Source: Arthrobacter_B citreus (GTDB lineage Bacteria; Actinomycetota; Actinomycetes; Actinomycetales; Micrococcaceae). Taken from it: 64,000 nt of DNA. Where the stretch lies: assembly GCF_042429235.1 (NCBI RefSeq), contig NZ_JBHMBA010000008.1; one strand, 5' to 3'. How positions within the stretch are numbered: the first letter of the stretch is position 1; every line of letters begins with the position of its first letter. Below, in pieces: positions 35,263 to 44,184 of the stretch. The position numbers and the translations under genes are program-made. The notes under the pieces were generated by a model. That model saw nothing but the letters and a program-made list of their open reading frames with translations. It searched no databases and was not told where the DNA came from.

Positions 35263-35351
35263 AAAGCGCCTACCCAAAGGCCATCCGCAGAGCGGATGGC
35301 CTTTGGGGCCCTCGGCGCTTTTTGGCGCTTGGCTCCACGCGCTAAAAAGCG
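35250..35351 (+). repeat. direct repeat of the rpsI stop region
   Basis: CTCCAAGCGCTAAAAAGCG at 35250-35268, which encodes the end of S9 and its stop codon, recurs at 35333-35351 with one change (18 of 19 bases). Both copies can pair with the CGCTTTTTGGCGC region at 35316-35328 that lies between them. Confidence 0.8.
35261..35323 (+). terminator. terminator of rplM-rpsI with nested stems
   Basis: The inner stem is perfect over 16 bp (35273-35288 with 35292-35307) with a 3-base loop. An outer 10 bp stem pairs 35261-35270 with 35314-35323 and ends in TTTTT. A competing hairpin pairs 35316-35328 with 35339-35351. This is a very strong termination region. Confidence 0.85.
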
Positions 35352-35601
35352 GTTGGGGCCATGTGTTCGGCGATCGAGACAGCAGAACGTGCGTCTTCCA
35401 GCTTTGGAAGGCGCACTTTCTGCGTTTTACGGCCATCACGCGACGGTCTCCCGGCGCTGTCCGTCATGTGTTCTTGGACACGCTAATCACCTGTCTACCT
35501 GCCGGCGCTTCGTCGGGTGCTGCATCGAAGTGGCACAATAGCCCAGTGGGTTGCCCCTGGGGCTGCCTTTAGCCCTGCCCCCTGTTTGAGGAAAATGTGC
35601 G
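35352..35601 (+). other. non-coding stretch before glmM
   Basis: I see no gene here. The sequence is less GC-biased than the neighbours. CACAAT at 35534-35539 with TTCGTC 19 bases upstream is a weak promoter candidate for glmM. The glmM ribosome site is weak (TTTGAGGAAAA). Confidence 0.35.
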
Positions 35602-36963
35602 ATGACTAGATTGTTTGGAACTGACGGCGTCCGTGGATTGGCCAATGGCCTGATTACCGCCGAGGTGGCCATGGGCCTGGCGCAGGCGGCTGCCGTGGTT
35701 CTGGGACACCGGCGCGTGGAAGGCGGCCGGCGGCCTGTTGCAGTAGTTGCACGCGACCCGCGCATCAGCGGACACTTCATCTCGGCGGCAGTGGAAGCAG
35801 GACTCGCAAGCTCCGGCGTTGACGTCTTCGACGCCGGCGTCCTGCCGACCCCCGCAGCGGCCTTCCTCGTCGCTGACCTCGACGCGGACTTCGGCGTCAT
35901 GATCTCCGCTTCGCATAATGCGGCCCCGGACAACGGCATCAAGTTCCTGGCCCGGGGCGGCCAGAAGCTCGACGACTCGGCTGAAGACGATATCGAACTC
36001 GAAATGAGCAGGCCCAACCTTCGTCCGACCGGTGCCGACGTCGGGCGTATCCACCGCTTTGCGGATGCTGAGGACCGCTATGTCGTCCACCTGCTCCAGA
36101 CACTTCCGAACCGCCTGGACGGCCTGAAGGTCGTTCTGGACTGCGCCAACGGTGCCGCGAGCGGCTGCTCGCCCCAGGTCTTCGCCGACGCAGGAGCCGA
36201 AGTCACGGTCATCGGTGCGGATCCCGACGGCGTAAACATCAACGAAGGCTGCGGATCCACCCATCTGGAAAAGCTGCAGGCCGCAGTGCTGGAACACGGA
36301 GCGGACCTCGGAGTGGCGCACGACGGAGACGCTGACCGCTGCCTCGCCGTGGACCATGAGGGAACCGTCGTGGACGGCGACCAGATCATGGCGATCATGG
36401 CCGTGGCCCTGAAGTCCGCGGGCAAGCTAAAGGACGACACGCTCGTGGCCACGGTGATGAGCAATCTGGGCTTGAAGCTTGCACTGCGTGAAGCGGGCAT
36501 CAGCCTGCGCGAGACCGGCGTCGGAGACCGCTATGTGCTGGAGGGCATGCGCGAGGGCGGCTACAGCCTGGGAGGCGAGCAGTCCGGGCATGTCATTTTC
36601 TCCGAGTACGCCACCACCGGCGACGGCGTCCTCACCGGGCTGCAGCTTGCCGCACAGGTGAAGCGCACCGGCCGCACACTCAAGGATCTGGCCCAGATCA
36701 TGAACAAGCTCCCGCAGGTGCTGATCAACGTCAAGGGCGTCGACAAGTCCGCGGTCAGCAGTAACGAAGAGGTCCTCCGTGCCGTGGCCGATGCCCGGAC
36801 GACCCTTGGCGAAACCGGCCGTGTCCTGCTCCGTCCCTCGGGCACCGAGGCCCTCGTCCGGGTCATGGTCGAAGCGGAAGACATGGACACCGCTGCATCA
36901 GTAGCCGCGAAGCTCGCCGAGACCGTGGAAAACAACCTCGCGCTGGAGCCGACGGAAGCCTGA
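35602..36963 (+). CDS. glmM: phosphoglucosamine mutase
   Basis: Interconverts glucosamine-6-phosphate and glucosamine-1-phosphate on the way to UDP-GlcNAc for peptidoglycan. It has 453 residues with the four-domain phosphohexomutase fold. The phospho-accepting Ser104 lies in ISASHN; the Mg loop DGDADR spans 241-246 and the substrate loop GGEQSGHVIF follows. The C-terminal phosphate-binding RPSGTEALVRVM is intact. It forms a functional pair with glmS 1.2 kb downstream, with coaA inserted between them on the other strand. Confidence 0.97.
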   Translation: MTRLFGTDGVRGLANGLITAEVAMGLAQAAAVVLGHRRVEGGRRPVAVVARDPRISGHFISAAVEAGLASSGVDVFDAGVLPTPAAAFLVADLDADFGVMISASHNAAPDNGIKFLARGGQKLDDSAEDDIELEMSRPNLRPTGADVGRIHRFADAEDRYVVHLLQTLPNRLDGLKVVLDCANGAASGCSPQVFADAGAEVTVIGADPDGVNINEGCGSTHLEKLQAAVLEHGADLGVAHDGDADRCLAVDHEGTVVDGDQIMAIMAVALKSAGKLKDDTLVATVMSNLGLKLALREAGISLRETGVGDRYVLEGMREGGYSLGGEQSGHVIFSEYATTGDGVLTGLQLAAQVKRTGRTLKDLAQIMNKLPQVLINVKGVDKSAVSSNEEVLRAVADARTTLGETGRVLLRPSGTEALVRVMVEAEDMDTAASVAAKLAETVENNLALEPTEA

Positions 36964-36980
36964 TACTTCGTCTGGACGAG

Positions 36981-37009
36981 GGCCCGGGAAGCAGGACATG
37001 GCCCGGGCC
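36981..37009. terminator. hairpin between convergent glmM and coaA
   Basis: 36981-36988 pairs perfectly with 37002-37009 (8 bp, 13-base loop). It lies between the two convergent genes and touches the coaA stop codon, so it could end transcription from both sides. No T run is present. Confidence 0.5.
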
Positions 37010-38004
37010 TATGTCTTGCGCAGCAGCATCCTGGTGACCGAGTGGTCGGCATCCTTAGTCAGCACCAGCTGTGCCCGTCCGCGCGTCGGCAGCACATTGG
37101 TGACCAGATTCGGTTCATTGATGCGCTTCCAAATGTCCAGCGCGGTGGCACGGGCCTCCGTGTCGGTCAGCCCGGCATAGCGGTGGAAATAGGATTCCGG
37201 ATCGGCGAAGGCACCGCCGCGCAGTGACATGAAGCGCTGGACGTACCATTCCTCGATGTAGGAGGTGCGGGCGTCCACGTAAATGGAAAAGTCGAAGAAG
37301 TCGCTCAGGGCCAGTCCTGCCCTGCCATCTGCACGGGTGCGGGCGGGAGCAAGGACGTTGAGGCCTTCGACGATCAGCACGTCGGGCCGGTGTACGACAA
37401 TTTCCTCATCCGGCACGATGTCGTAGGTCAGGTGCGAGTAACGCGGCGCGCGCACTTCCTCCGCTCCGCTCTTGACGGCGCTGACAAAGCGCAGCAGGGC
37501 CCGGCGGTCGTAGGACTCCGGGAAACCCTTCCGGTCCATCAGGCCCCGGCGCTTCAGCTCGGCGTTCGGATAGAGGAATCCGTCGGTGGTGATCAGTTCC
37601 ACGTTTGGCGTATCCGGCCAGCGGCGCAGCATCTCCCGCAGCACGCGCGCCGTCGTCGACTTTCCCACGGCCACCGAACCCGCCACACCGATCACGAACG
37701 GTGTCCGGGTGGTCTTCTCGCCCAAGAAGGTGGTGGTTGCGCTGTGCAGCCTCCCTGCCGCCGCAACGTAAAGGTTGAGCAGGCGCGAGAGAGGCAGATA
37801 GACCTCCCGGACCTCGTCCAGGCTCAGGCGTTCGCCCAGACCCCTCAGGCGCAGGATATCGTCCTGGTTCAGGGGGGACCGTATCTCGTTGGAAAGCCGC
37901 GACCATGTCTGCCGGTCCAGTTCCACGAACGGGGAAAAGCCGCTGTCCGTTGCATTCCCGGAGGCTTTGGCTGGAGTGGGGGCTGCCTTTGTACGGTCTG
38001 TCAC
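37009..38004 (-). CDS. coaA: pantothenate kinase, type I
   Basis: Phosphorylates pantothenate in the first step of coenzyme A synthesis. The 331-residue protein starts from a GTG at 38004 (VTDRTKAAPTP). The long open frame beyond it is a shadow of glmS. The P loop GSVAVGKST is at residues 109-117, and the family motifs LITTDGFLYPN, DRKGFPESYD and the region FSIYVDARTSYIEEWYVQRF follow. Bacterial type I kinase is normally inhibited by CoA. The gene is divergent from glmS, with 124 bases between the two start codons. Confidence 0.97.
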   Translation of the reverse strand: MTDRTKAAPTPAKASGNATDSGFSPFVELDRQTWSRLSNEIRSPLNQDDILRLRGLGERLSLDEVREVYLPLSRLLNLYVAAAGRLHSATTTFLGEKTTRTPFVIGVAGSVAVGKSTTARVLREMLRRWPDTPNVELITTDGFLYPNAELKRRGLMDRKGFPESYDRRALLRFVSAVKSGAEEVRAPRYSHLTYDIVPDEEIVVHRPDVLIVEGLNVLAPARTRADGRAGLALSDFFDFSIYVDARTSYIEEWYVQRFMSLRGGAFADPESYFHRYAGLTDTEARATALDIWKRINEPNLVTNVLPTRGRAQLVLTKDADHSVTRMLLRKT

Positions 38005-38115
38005 TTTACGATTCTGCCCTGCCGTGCAGCCATTCCAAAACGGCCGTGCCGCGGTCCCGGCAGCGGGGGTGCGCCGGTGGCACAGGTATTTTGGTGATGT
38101 AGGCACTCCTGCCGG

Positions 38116-38121
38116 TAGTCT
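38116..38121 (+). promoter_or_regulatory. candidate -10 box for glmS
   Basis: TAGTCT lies seven bases before the glmS ATG at 38129; TTGGTG at 38091-38096 may be the -35 box (19-base spacer). The arrangement suggests a leaderless or nearly leaderless mRNA. No glmS ribozyme is possible in so short a leader. Confidence 0.5.
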
Positions 38122-38128
38122 TAGGCGT

Positions 38129-40024
38129 ATGTGTGGAATTGTTGGATATGCCGGCCGCCGCCCCAGTGCCGCCGCCGCAGGTGAGCTCAAGAGCCATGAC
38201 CATGGCGCGCTCGACGTCGTCATGGAGGGCCTGCGCCGGCTGGAATACCGCGGGTACGATTCGGCCGGCGTAGCCGTCCTGACCGACGCCGGGATTGACT
38301 CCCGCAAGAAGTCGGGCAAGTTGGCCAACCTGACGGCCGAACTCGCTGCCGCCCCGCTGCCTGAGGCAACCACCGGCATCGGCCACACCCGCTGGGCAAC
38401 CCACGGCGGACCCACGGATGAAAACGCCCACCCGCACCTGGCGGACGATGGCCGCCTGGCAGTCATCCACAACGGCATCATCGAGAATTTCGCCGAGCTC
38501 AAGGCCGAGCTGCTCGAAGCCGGCGCCGAATTCATTTCCGAAACCGACACCGAGGTTGCCGCGGCGCTGCTGGCGTCCGTGTACCGCGGCGAAGGCGCCG
38601 GGGACCTGGCCCTGTCAATGCAGCTGGCCTGCCGCCGACTGGAGGGTGCCTTCACGCTGCTGGCAATCCACGCGGACTCACCGGACCTGGTAGTGGCCGC
38701 GCGCCGCAACTCCCCGCTCGTCGTCGGGCTGGGCGACGGTGAGAACTTCCTCGGATCAGACGTTTCAGGCTTTATCGACTTCACGCGCCGCGCCGTGGAG
38801 CTTGGACAGGACCAGATCGTCAGCATCACCCCCGAACTGGTGGAGATCACAGACTTCTACGGCGAGCCCGCCTCCGGCACCGAGTTCGAGGTTAACTGGG
38901 ACGCCGCCGCAGCGGAAAAGGGCGGTTACCCGTCCTTCATGGAGAAGGAAATCAACGACCAGCCGCAGGCTGTGGGCGACACCCTGCTGGGCCGTTCCGA
39001 CGCTGACGGGCGCCTGACCCTGGACGAACTGCGCATCGATCCCGAAGAGCTCAAGGGCATCAACAAGATCATGGTCCTGGCGTGCGGAACGTCCGCCTAC
39101 GCCGGCCAGGTCGCCAAGTACGCCATCGAGCACTGGTGCCGCATCCCGGTGGAGGTCGAGCTCAGCCACGAGTTCCGCTACCGCGACCCGATTGTTGACG
39201 GCCACACGCTGATCGTTGCCATTTCCCAGTCCGGCGAAACCATGGACACGCTCATGGCGGTCCGTTACGCCAAGGAGCAGGGCGCCAAGGTGCTCGCCAT
39301 CTGTAACACCAACGGCTCCACCATCCCGCGCGAGTCCGACGCCGTGCTGTACACCCACGCCGGCCCCGAAATCGCTGTGGCTTCCACCAAGGCCTTCCTG
39401 GCGCAGATCACCGCCGCTTACCTGCTGGGCCTGTACCTTGCCCAGCTTCGCGGGGACAAGTTCCAGGGCGAAATCAAGGACATGCTGACGGACCTCGGCA
39501 AGGTTCCCGCCAAGATCCAGCAGGTGCTGGACAACTCAGGACAGATCAAGGAACTCGCGGAACTGATGGCTGATGCCAAGTCCGTGCTCTTCCTGGGCCG
39601 CCACGTCGGGTTCCCCGTTGCGATGGAGGGCGCCCTCAAGCTGAAGGAGCTGGCCTACATCCATGCGGAGGGCTTCGCCGCCGGCGAGCTCAAGCACGGA
39701 CCGATTGCGCTCATTGAGGAAGGCCAGCCCGTATTCGTGGTGGTTCCCTCTCCCCGCGGCCGCGATTCGCTGCACGCCAAGGTGGTTTCCAACATCCAGG
39801 AAATCCGTGCCCGCGGCGCCAAGACCATCGTGATTGCCGAAGAGGGCGACGACGCGGTCAAGGCCTATGCCGAGCACGTCTTCTACGTTCCCGAGACGCC
39901 CACGCTGCTCGCGCCGCTGCTGACCACTGTTCCGCTGCAGATCTTCGCGTGTGCCCTGGCAACCGCCAAGGGGTTCGATGTGGACCAGCCGAGGAACCTC
40001 GCCAAGTCAGTTACGGTCGAATAA
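38129..40024 (+). CDS. glmS: glutamine-fructose-6-phosphate aminotransferase (isomerizing)
   Basis: Makes glucosamine-6-phosphate from fructose-6-phosphate and glutamine, the entry step to amino sugars. It has 631 residues from the ATG at 38129; codons upstream in the same frame belong to the shadow of coaA. After methionine removal Cys2 (MCGIVGYAG) is the nucleophile of the glutaminase domain, which also shows RRLEYRGYDSAG and GIGHTRWATHG. Two sugar-isomerase domains follow with ACGTSAYAG, ISQSGETMDT and the C-terminal LAKSVTVE. No ribosome site precedes the ATG. acpS follows three bases after the stop codon. Confidence 0.97.
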   Translation: MCGIVGYAGRRPSAAAAGELKSHDHGALDVVMEGLRRLEYRGYDSAGVAVLTDAGIDSRKKSGKLANLTAELAAAPLPEATTGIGHTRWATHGGPTDENAHPHLADDGRLAVIHNGIIENFAELKAELLEAGAEFISETDTEVAAALLASVYRGEGAGDLALSMQLACRRLEGAFTLLAIHADSPDLVVAARRNSPLVVGLGDGENFLGSDVSGFIDFTRRAVELGQDQIVSITPELVEITDFYGEPASGTEFEVNWDAAAAEKGGYPSFMEKEINDQPQAVGDTLLGRSDADGRLTLDELRIDPEELKGINKIMVLACGTSAYAGQVAKYAIEHWCRIPVEVELSHEFRYRDPIVDGHTLIVAISQSGETMDTLMAVRYAKEQGAKVLAICNTNGSTIPRESDAVLYTHAGPEIAVASTKAFLAQITAAYLLGLYLAQLRGDKFQGEIKDMLTDLGKVPAKIQQVLDNSGQIKELAELMADAKSVLFLGRHVGFPVAMEGALKLKELAYIHAEGFAAGELKHGPIALIEEGQPVFVVVPSPRGRDSLHAKVVSNIQEIRARGAKTIVIAEEGDDAVKAYAEHVFYVPETPTLLAPLLTTVPLQIFACALATAKGFDVDQPRNLAKSVTVE

Positions 40025-40027
40025 CCG

Positions 40028-40378
40028 GTGATCATCGGCATTGGCGTGGATGTGGTGGACGTGCCGCGTTTCGGACGCCAGCTGGAACGGACACCCGGCC
40101 TCCGGGCGCGGCTGTTCGTTCCGGCCGAACGGGAACTGAACCTGCGGTCCCTCGCCGCCCGCTTCGCGGCAAAGGAAGCGGTGGCCAAGGCACTCGGCGC
40201 GCCGGCGGGCATGAACTGGCAGGACTGCCAGGTGGACCTGGACGCCGCCGGCGCCCCCAGCGTCAATGTTCGGGGCACCGTGGCAGCGGCTGCGGAAGCC
40301 AAGGGTGTCCGCACCTGGCACCTTTCGCTGAGCCATGACGGCGATGTTGCCACGGCAATGGTGGTAGCCGAGGGCTAG
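40028..40378 (+). CDS. acpS: holo-[acyl-carrier-protein] synthase
   Basis: Transfers 4-phosphopantetheine from CoA to acyl carrier protein. It has 116 residues from a GTG at 40028. The Mg-binding Asp8 lies in IGIGVDVVDVPRF and Glu50 in RFAAKEAVAKALG; the C-terminal HLSLSHDGDVATAMVV is conserved. It starts only three bases after glmS, so the two are probably co-transcribed. It shares the CoA-dependent theme with coaA nearby. Confidence 0.95.
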   Translation: MIIGIGVDVVDVPRFGRQLERTPGLRARLFVPAERELNLRSLAARFAAKEAVAKALGAPAGMNWQDCQVDLDAAGAPSVNVRGTVAAAAEAKGVRTWHLSLSHDGDVATAMVVAEG

Positions 40379-40381
40379 TCT
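40376..40381 (+). promoter_or_regulatory. candidate -10 box for nnr
   Basis: TAGTCT overlaps the acpS stop codon and lies six bases before the ATG at 40388. It suits an extra leaderless promoter for nnr inside the glmS-acpS-nnr run. Confidence 0.4.
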
Positions 40382-40387
40382 GGACCC

Positions 40388-41917
40388 ATGATCAGTGCGT
40401 ACTCCGGCACCGCTGTGCGGGCCGCTGAAAAGCCGTTGCTCGACGCCGGGCATGGACCCGCACTGATGCAGAGGGCCGCCTACGGACTGTATGCCGCCTG
40501 TGTCCGGGAACTGCTGGAGACCCGCGGTTCCCTCTACGGGTCCCGTGTGACGGTTCTGGCCGGCGCAGGCAACAACGGCGGTGATGCCCTCTATGCCGCC
40601 GCGCGGCTGGCGCGGCGTGGTGCGGGCATCACGGCTGTCCTGACGGCGCCGGCGGCCCACCCTGAAGCGCTGGCGGAATTCCGGCGGCAGGGCGGCCGAG
40701 TGCTGGCGCTGTCCGCCGGAGTGCCGCAGGCCGCGGCCCGTTGCTCGGCCGCTGACCTGCTCATCGACGGAATCCTCGGCACCGGCGGCAGGGGAGGGCT
40801 GCGCGGAGACGCCGCACAACTGTCGCAGCACCTGACGTCCGCCCGCCCGCCGCTGATCGTCGCCTGCGACCTGCCCAGCGGAATCGACGCGGACACGGGA
40901 GCGGCCGGGGCTGACTACATCCCCGCGGACGTCACCGTTACCTTCGGTGCCGTCAAGACCGGCCTGCTGGCCGGCCCCGGGGCGCTGGCCGCCGGGCGGA
41001 TCCACTACGTGGACATTGGACTGGAGCTGCCGCCGGAACCCGATGTGCGCAGGCTCGGGACCGCCGACGTGGCGGCCCTGGTATCGGTTCCCCGGAAGAC
41101 TGACCACAAATACAGCCGCGGAGTCCTGGGCATCGCCGCGGGATCATCGACCTACCCGGGCGCGGCGGTCCTGGCCACGGGGGCAGCGCTGGCCACCGGC
41201 GTCGGCATGGTCCGCTATCTGGGCCCCGAATCGGTATGCCGGCTGATCAACTCCACGCATCCCGAAGCGGTCTGCGCAACCGCCGCCGTTCCGGGCACCC
41301 ACGTCCAGGCCTGGCTTGCGGGCCCCGGAGCCGGAGCGGACGAGGACCAGCGCCGGCGTGCCCTGGACGCCATGGCATCGGGACTGCCGGTTGTCGTCGA
41401 CGCCGATGCCGTGGGCTATGCGGAGCCCGGGCTGGGACCGCAGGTCATTCTCACTCCGCACGCCGGCGAGCTCACCGCCCTCCTGGCCAGGCTCGGCGCG
41501 GAGGACATCACCCGGGACCTCGTGGAAGCCGATCCGCTGCGCCACGCCCGCCGTGCAGCCGAGCTGACCGGGGCCACGGTCCTGCTGAAGGGCTGGGCCA
41601 CGATCACTGCGGCGCCTTCCGGGGAAACCTACAGCCAGGCCGAGGCGACACCCTGGCTCGCCGCCGCGGGCAGCGGCGACACGCTCTCCGGCATCCTGGG
41701 AGCGCTGCTGGCCACTGACCGCCGGGGCCGGGATCCGGAAGCGCCGCCCCCTCCGGGGCACTACGCAGCGCTGGCGGCCGCCGCCGCCACGATTCACGGA
41801 CTGGCGGGAAGATGGGCCGCGAAAACCGGGCCGGTGGAGCCCTCAGCCCTGCCGGAGTCCGTGCGGACCGTCATCAGGGACCTCGTGTCCGGGAAGGTGG
41901 CAACGGGCGCCGTTTAA
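40388..41917 (+). CDS. nnr: bifunctional NAD(P)HX epimerase / ADP-dependent NAD(P)HX dehydratase
   Basis: Repairs hydrated NADH and NADPH. It has 509 residues. Residues about 1-215 are the YjeF_N epimerase domain, with GAGNNGGD at 59-66 and CDLPSGIDADTG. Residues about 225-505 are the ribokinase-like dehydratase domain, with LTPHAGELTALL, LKGWATI and the phosphate-binding GSGD at 428-431. The fused form is common in bacteria. It follows acpS by nine bases without a ribosome site. Confidence 0.95.
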   Translation: MISAYSGTAVRAAEKPLLDAGHGPALMQRAAYGLYAACVRELLETRGSLYGSRVTVLAGAGNNGGDALYAAARLARRGAGITAVLTAPAAHPEALAEFRRQGGRVLALSAGVPQAAARCSAADLLIDGILGTGGRGGLRGDAAQLSQHLTSARPPLIVACDLPSGIDADTGAAGADYIPADVTVTFGAVKTGLLAGPGALAAGRIHYVDIGLELPPEPDVRRLGTADVAALVSVPRKTDHKYSRGVLGIAAGSSTYPGAAVLATGAALATGVGMVRYLGPESVCRLINSTHPEAVCATAAVPGTHVQAWLAGPGAGADEDQRRRALDAMASGLPVVVDADAVGYAEPGLGPQVILTPHAGELTALLARLGAEDITRDLVEADPLRHARRAAELTGATVLLKGWATITAAPSGETYSQAEATPWLAAAGSGDTLSGILGALLATDRRGRDPEAPPPPGHYAALAAAAATIHGLAGRWAAKTGPVEPSALPESVRTVIRDLVSGKVATGAV

Positions 41918-41994
41918 TGCTGGGCCCAGTCTGAGGTAGAAAGAAAGTAGACATACTATTCTTTGTTGTCATCTGGACTAGTCAGGAGCTCTAC

Positions 41995-44184
41995 ATGGAA
42001 GTTTGGCCGGGAGATGCCTATCCGCTGGGCGCGACCTACGACGGAAACGGCACCAATTTCGCACTGTACAGCGAGGTGGCCGATTCGGTCACGCTGTGCC
42101 TGTTCGACGACGACGGAGCCGAGGAGTGCATCCGCCTCACTGAGGTGGACGGCTACGTATGGCACTGCTATCTGCCCCATGTTCAGCCCGGACAGAAGTA
42201 CGGTTACCGGGTGGACGGGCCGTACGATCCGGAGAACGGCAACCGCTGCAACCCCAACAAGCTCCTGCTGGATCCCTACGCCAAGGCCGTGGCCGGCGAA
42301 ATCGACTGGGATCAGTCCCTGTTTGGCTACAACTTCGGCGACGAGAACTCCCGCAATGACGAGGATTCCGCGTCTCACATGATGATGGGCGTTGTCATCA
42401 ACCCCTTCTTCGACTGGGACGGCGACCGCAAGCCCAAGGTGCCTTACCACCGCTCCGTCATTTACGAGGCCCACGTCAAGGGCCTGACACAGCTGCACCC
42501 GGAAGTCCCTGAGGAACAGCGCGGCACGTATGCCGGCGTCGCCCACCCAGCCGTGATTGCTCACCTGCAAAAGCTGGGGATTACCGCGATCGAGCTGATG
42601 CCGGTGCATCAGTTCGTCAACGACTCCACGCTGCAGGACAAGGGGCTTTCCAACTACTGGGGCTATAACACCATCGGTTTCTTCGCGCCCCAGAACACCT
42701 ACAGCGCCACCGGTGACGAGGGCCAGCAGGTCCAGGAATTCAAAGCCATGGTGCGCACCCTGCACCTGGCGGGGATCGAAGTGATCCTTGACGTGGTTTA
42801 CAACCACACGGCCGAAGGCAACCACCTGGGCCCCACGCTCTCCTTCCGCGGCATCGACAACCAGGCCTACTACCGGCTCATGGATGACGACAAGCGGTAC
42901 TACATGGACTACACGGGGACCGGAAACTCACTGAACGTCGGGAACCCGCACTCGCTGCAGCTGCTGATGGACTCGCTGCGTTACTGGGTCACCGAAATGC
43001 ATGTGGACGGATTTCGGTTCGACCTTGCCTCCACGCTGGCCCGCGAGTTCTACGACGTCGACCGCCTGTCCACCTTCTTCGAACTGGTGCAGCAGGACCC
43101 CGTAGTCTCCCAGGTAAAACTGATCGCCGAGCCCTGGGACATTGGCCCGGGCGGTTACCAGGTGGGCAATTTCCCGCCGCAGTGGACCGAATGGAACGGC
43201 AAGTACCGCGACACGGTGCGCGACTTCTGGCGCGGAGAGCCGTCGACCCTGGGCGAGTTTGCGTCGCGCATTACGGGATCGGCAGACCTGTACGAGTCCT
43301 CGGCCCGCCGTCCGGTGGCCTCGATCAACTTTGTCACCGCCCATGACGGCTTCACGCTGCATGACCTGGTGTCCTACAACGAGAAGCACAACGAAGCCAA
43401 CGGCGAAGACAATAACGACGGCGAATCCCACAACCGCTCCTGGAACTGCGGTGTGGAGGGCCCCACGGACGATCCGACGGTGCTCTCCCTTCGTGCCCGG
43501 CAGCAGCGGAACTTCCTGGCCACTCTGCTGCTCTCGCAGGGCGTGCCGATGATCGCGCACGGCGACGAACTGGGCCGAACCCAGCAGGGCAACAACAACA
43601 CCTATGCCCAGGACTCGGAACTCAGCTGGATCAACTGGGAGCACATGGACGCCCCGCTGATGGAATTCACCGCAGCGGTGAACACGTTGCGGGCCGAACA
43701 CCCGACCTTCCGGCGCCGCCGCTTCTTCGACGGCCGCCCGGTGCGCCGGGGCGAGGGCGAGGCGCTGCCGGACATCGTCTGGTTGACCGAGGACGGCACG
43801 CCGATGACCCCGGACGACTGGGACACCCCGGTCAGCCGCTCACTGGGCGTTTTCCTGAACGGCCAGGGCATTTCCGGCAAGGACGCCCGCGGACAGCGGA
43901 TCACCGACCTGAACTTCCTGCTCTACTTCAACGCCCACGACGAATCCGTCAAGGTGACGATTCCGTCGAAGGAATACGCGCCGATGTGGGACGAGGTCAT
44001 CGATACTGCGGGGGAGTACGCCGACTCAGCGCCCATTCCCGCTGACGGCCAAATCACCGTGGCTGCCAAGTCCATGGTGGTGCTGCGCGCCCACGAGGAG
44101 GAAGAGGAACACGACCACTCAGTGGCCGCTTCCCTCGCCGCGATGGCCGGGTCCAAGGCCCAGAGTCCGGAGGTCGCCGGATGA
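41995..44184 (+). CDS. glgX: glycogen debranching enzyme (isoamylase type, GlgX/TreX)
   Basis: Cleaves alpha-1,6 branches of glycogen and so supplies linear maltodextrins for TreY. It has 729 residues: an N-terminal carbohydrate-binding module (CBM48, WPGDAYPLGATYDGNGTNFA), then a GH13 barrel. The expected nucleophile Asp343 (VDGFRFDLAS), acid Glu379 (LIAEPWDIGPGGYQVG) and third acid Asp451 (AHDGFTLHD) are present. An ordinary leader with TCAGGAGCT before the ATG suggests a conventional promoter, perhaps TAGACATACTATT near 41949-41961. The stop codon overlaps treY in ATGA. Confidence 0.96.
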   Translation: MEVWPGDAYPLGATYDGNGTNFALYSEVADSVTLCLFDDDGAEECIRLTEVDGYVWHCYLPHVQPGQKYGYRVDGPYDPENGNRCNPNKLLLDPYAKAVAGEIDWDQSLFGYNFGDENSRNDEDSASHMMMGVVINPFFDWDGDRKPKVPYHRSVIYEAHVKGLTQLHPEVPEEQRGTYAGVAHPAVIAHLQKLGITAIELMPVHQFVNDSTLQDKGLSNYWGYNTIGFFAPQNTYSATGDEGQQVQEFKAMVRTLHLAGIEVILDVVYNHTAEGNHLGPTLSFRGIDNQAYYRLMDDDKRYYMDYTGTGNSLNVGNPHSLQLLMDSLRYWVTEMHVDGFRFDLASTLAREFYDVDRLSTFFELVQQDPVVSQVKLIAEPWDIGPGGYQVGNFPPQWTEWNGKYRDTVRDFWRGEPSTLGEFASRITGSADLYESSARRPVASINFVTAHDGFTLHDLVSYNEKHNEANGEDNNDGESHNRSWNCGVEGPTDDPTVLSLRARQQRNFLATLLLSQGVPMIAHGDELGRTQQGNNNTYAQDSELSWINWEHMDAPLMEFTAAVNTLRAEHPTFRRRRFFDGRPVRRGEGEALPDIVWLTEDGTPMTPDDWDTPVSRSLGVFLNGQGISGKDARGQRITDLNFLLYFNAHDESVKVTIPSKEYAPMWDEVIDTAGEYADSAPIPADGQITVAAKSMVVLRAHEEEEEHDHSVAASLAAMAGSKAQSPEVAG

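Noticed and set aside
38005..38128. glmS ribozyme upstream of glmS
   Set aside because: Only 124 bases separate the divergent coaA and glmS starts, and the likely promoter box is seven bases before the ATG, leaving no room for a transcribed ribozyme.
37009..38850. 613-residue version of coaA
   Set aside because: The extra 280 N-terminal residues lie opposite glmS; the GTG at 38004 gives the normal family length and N-terminus.
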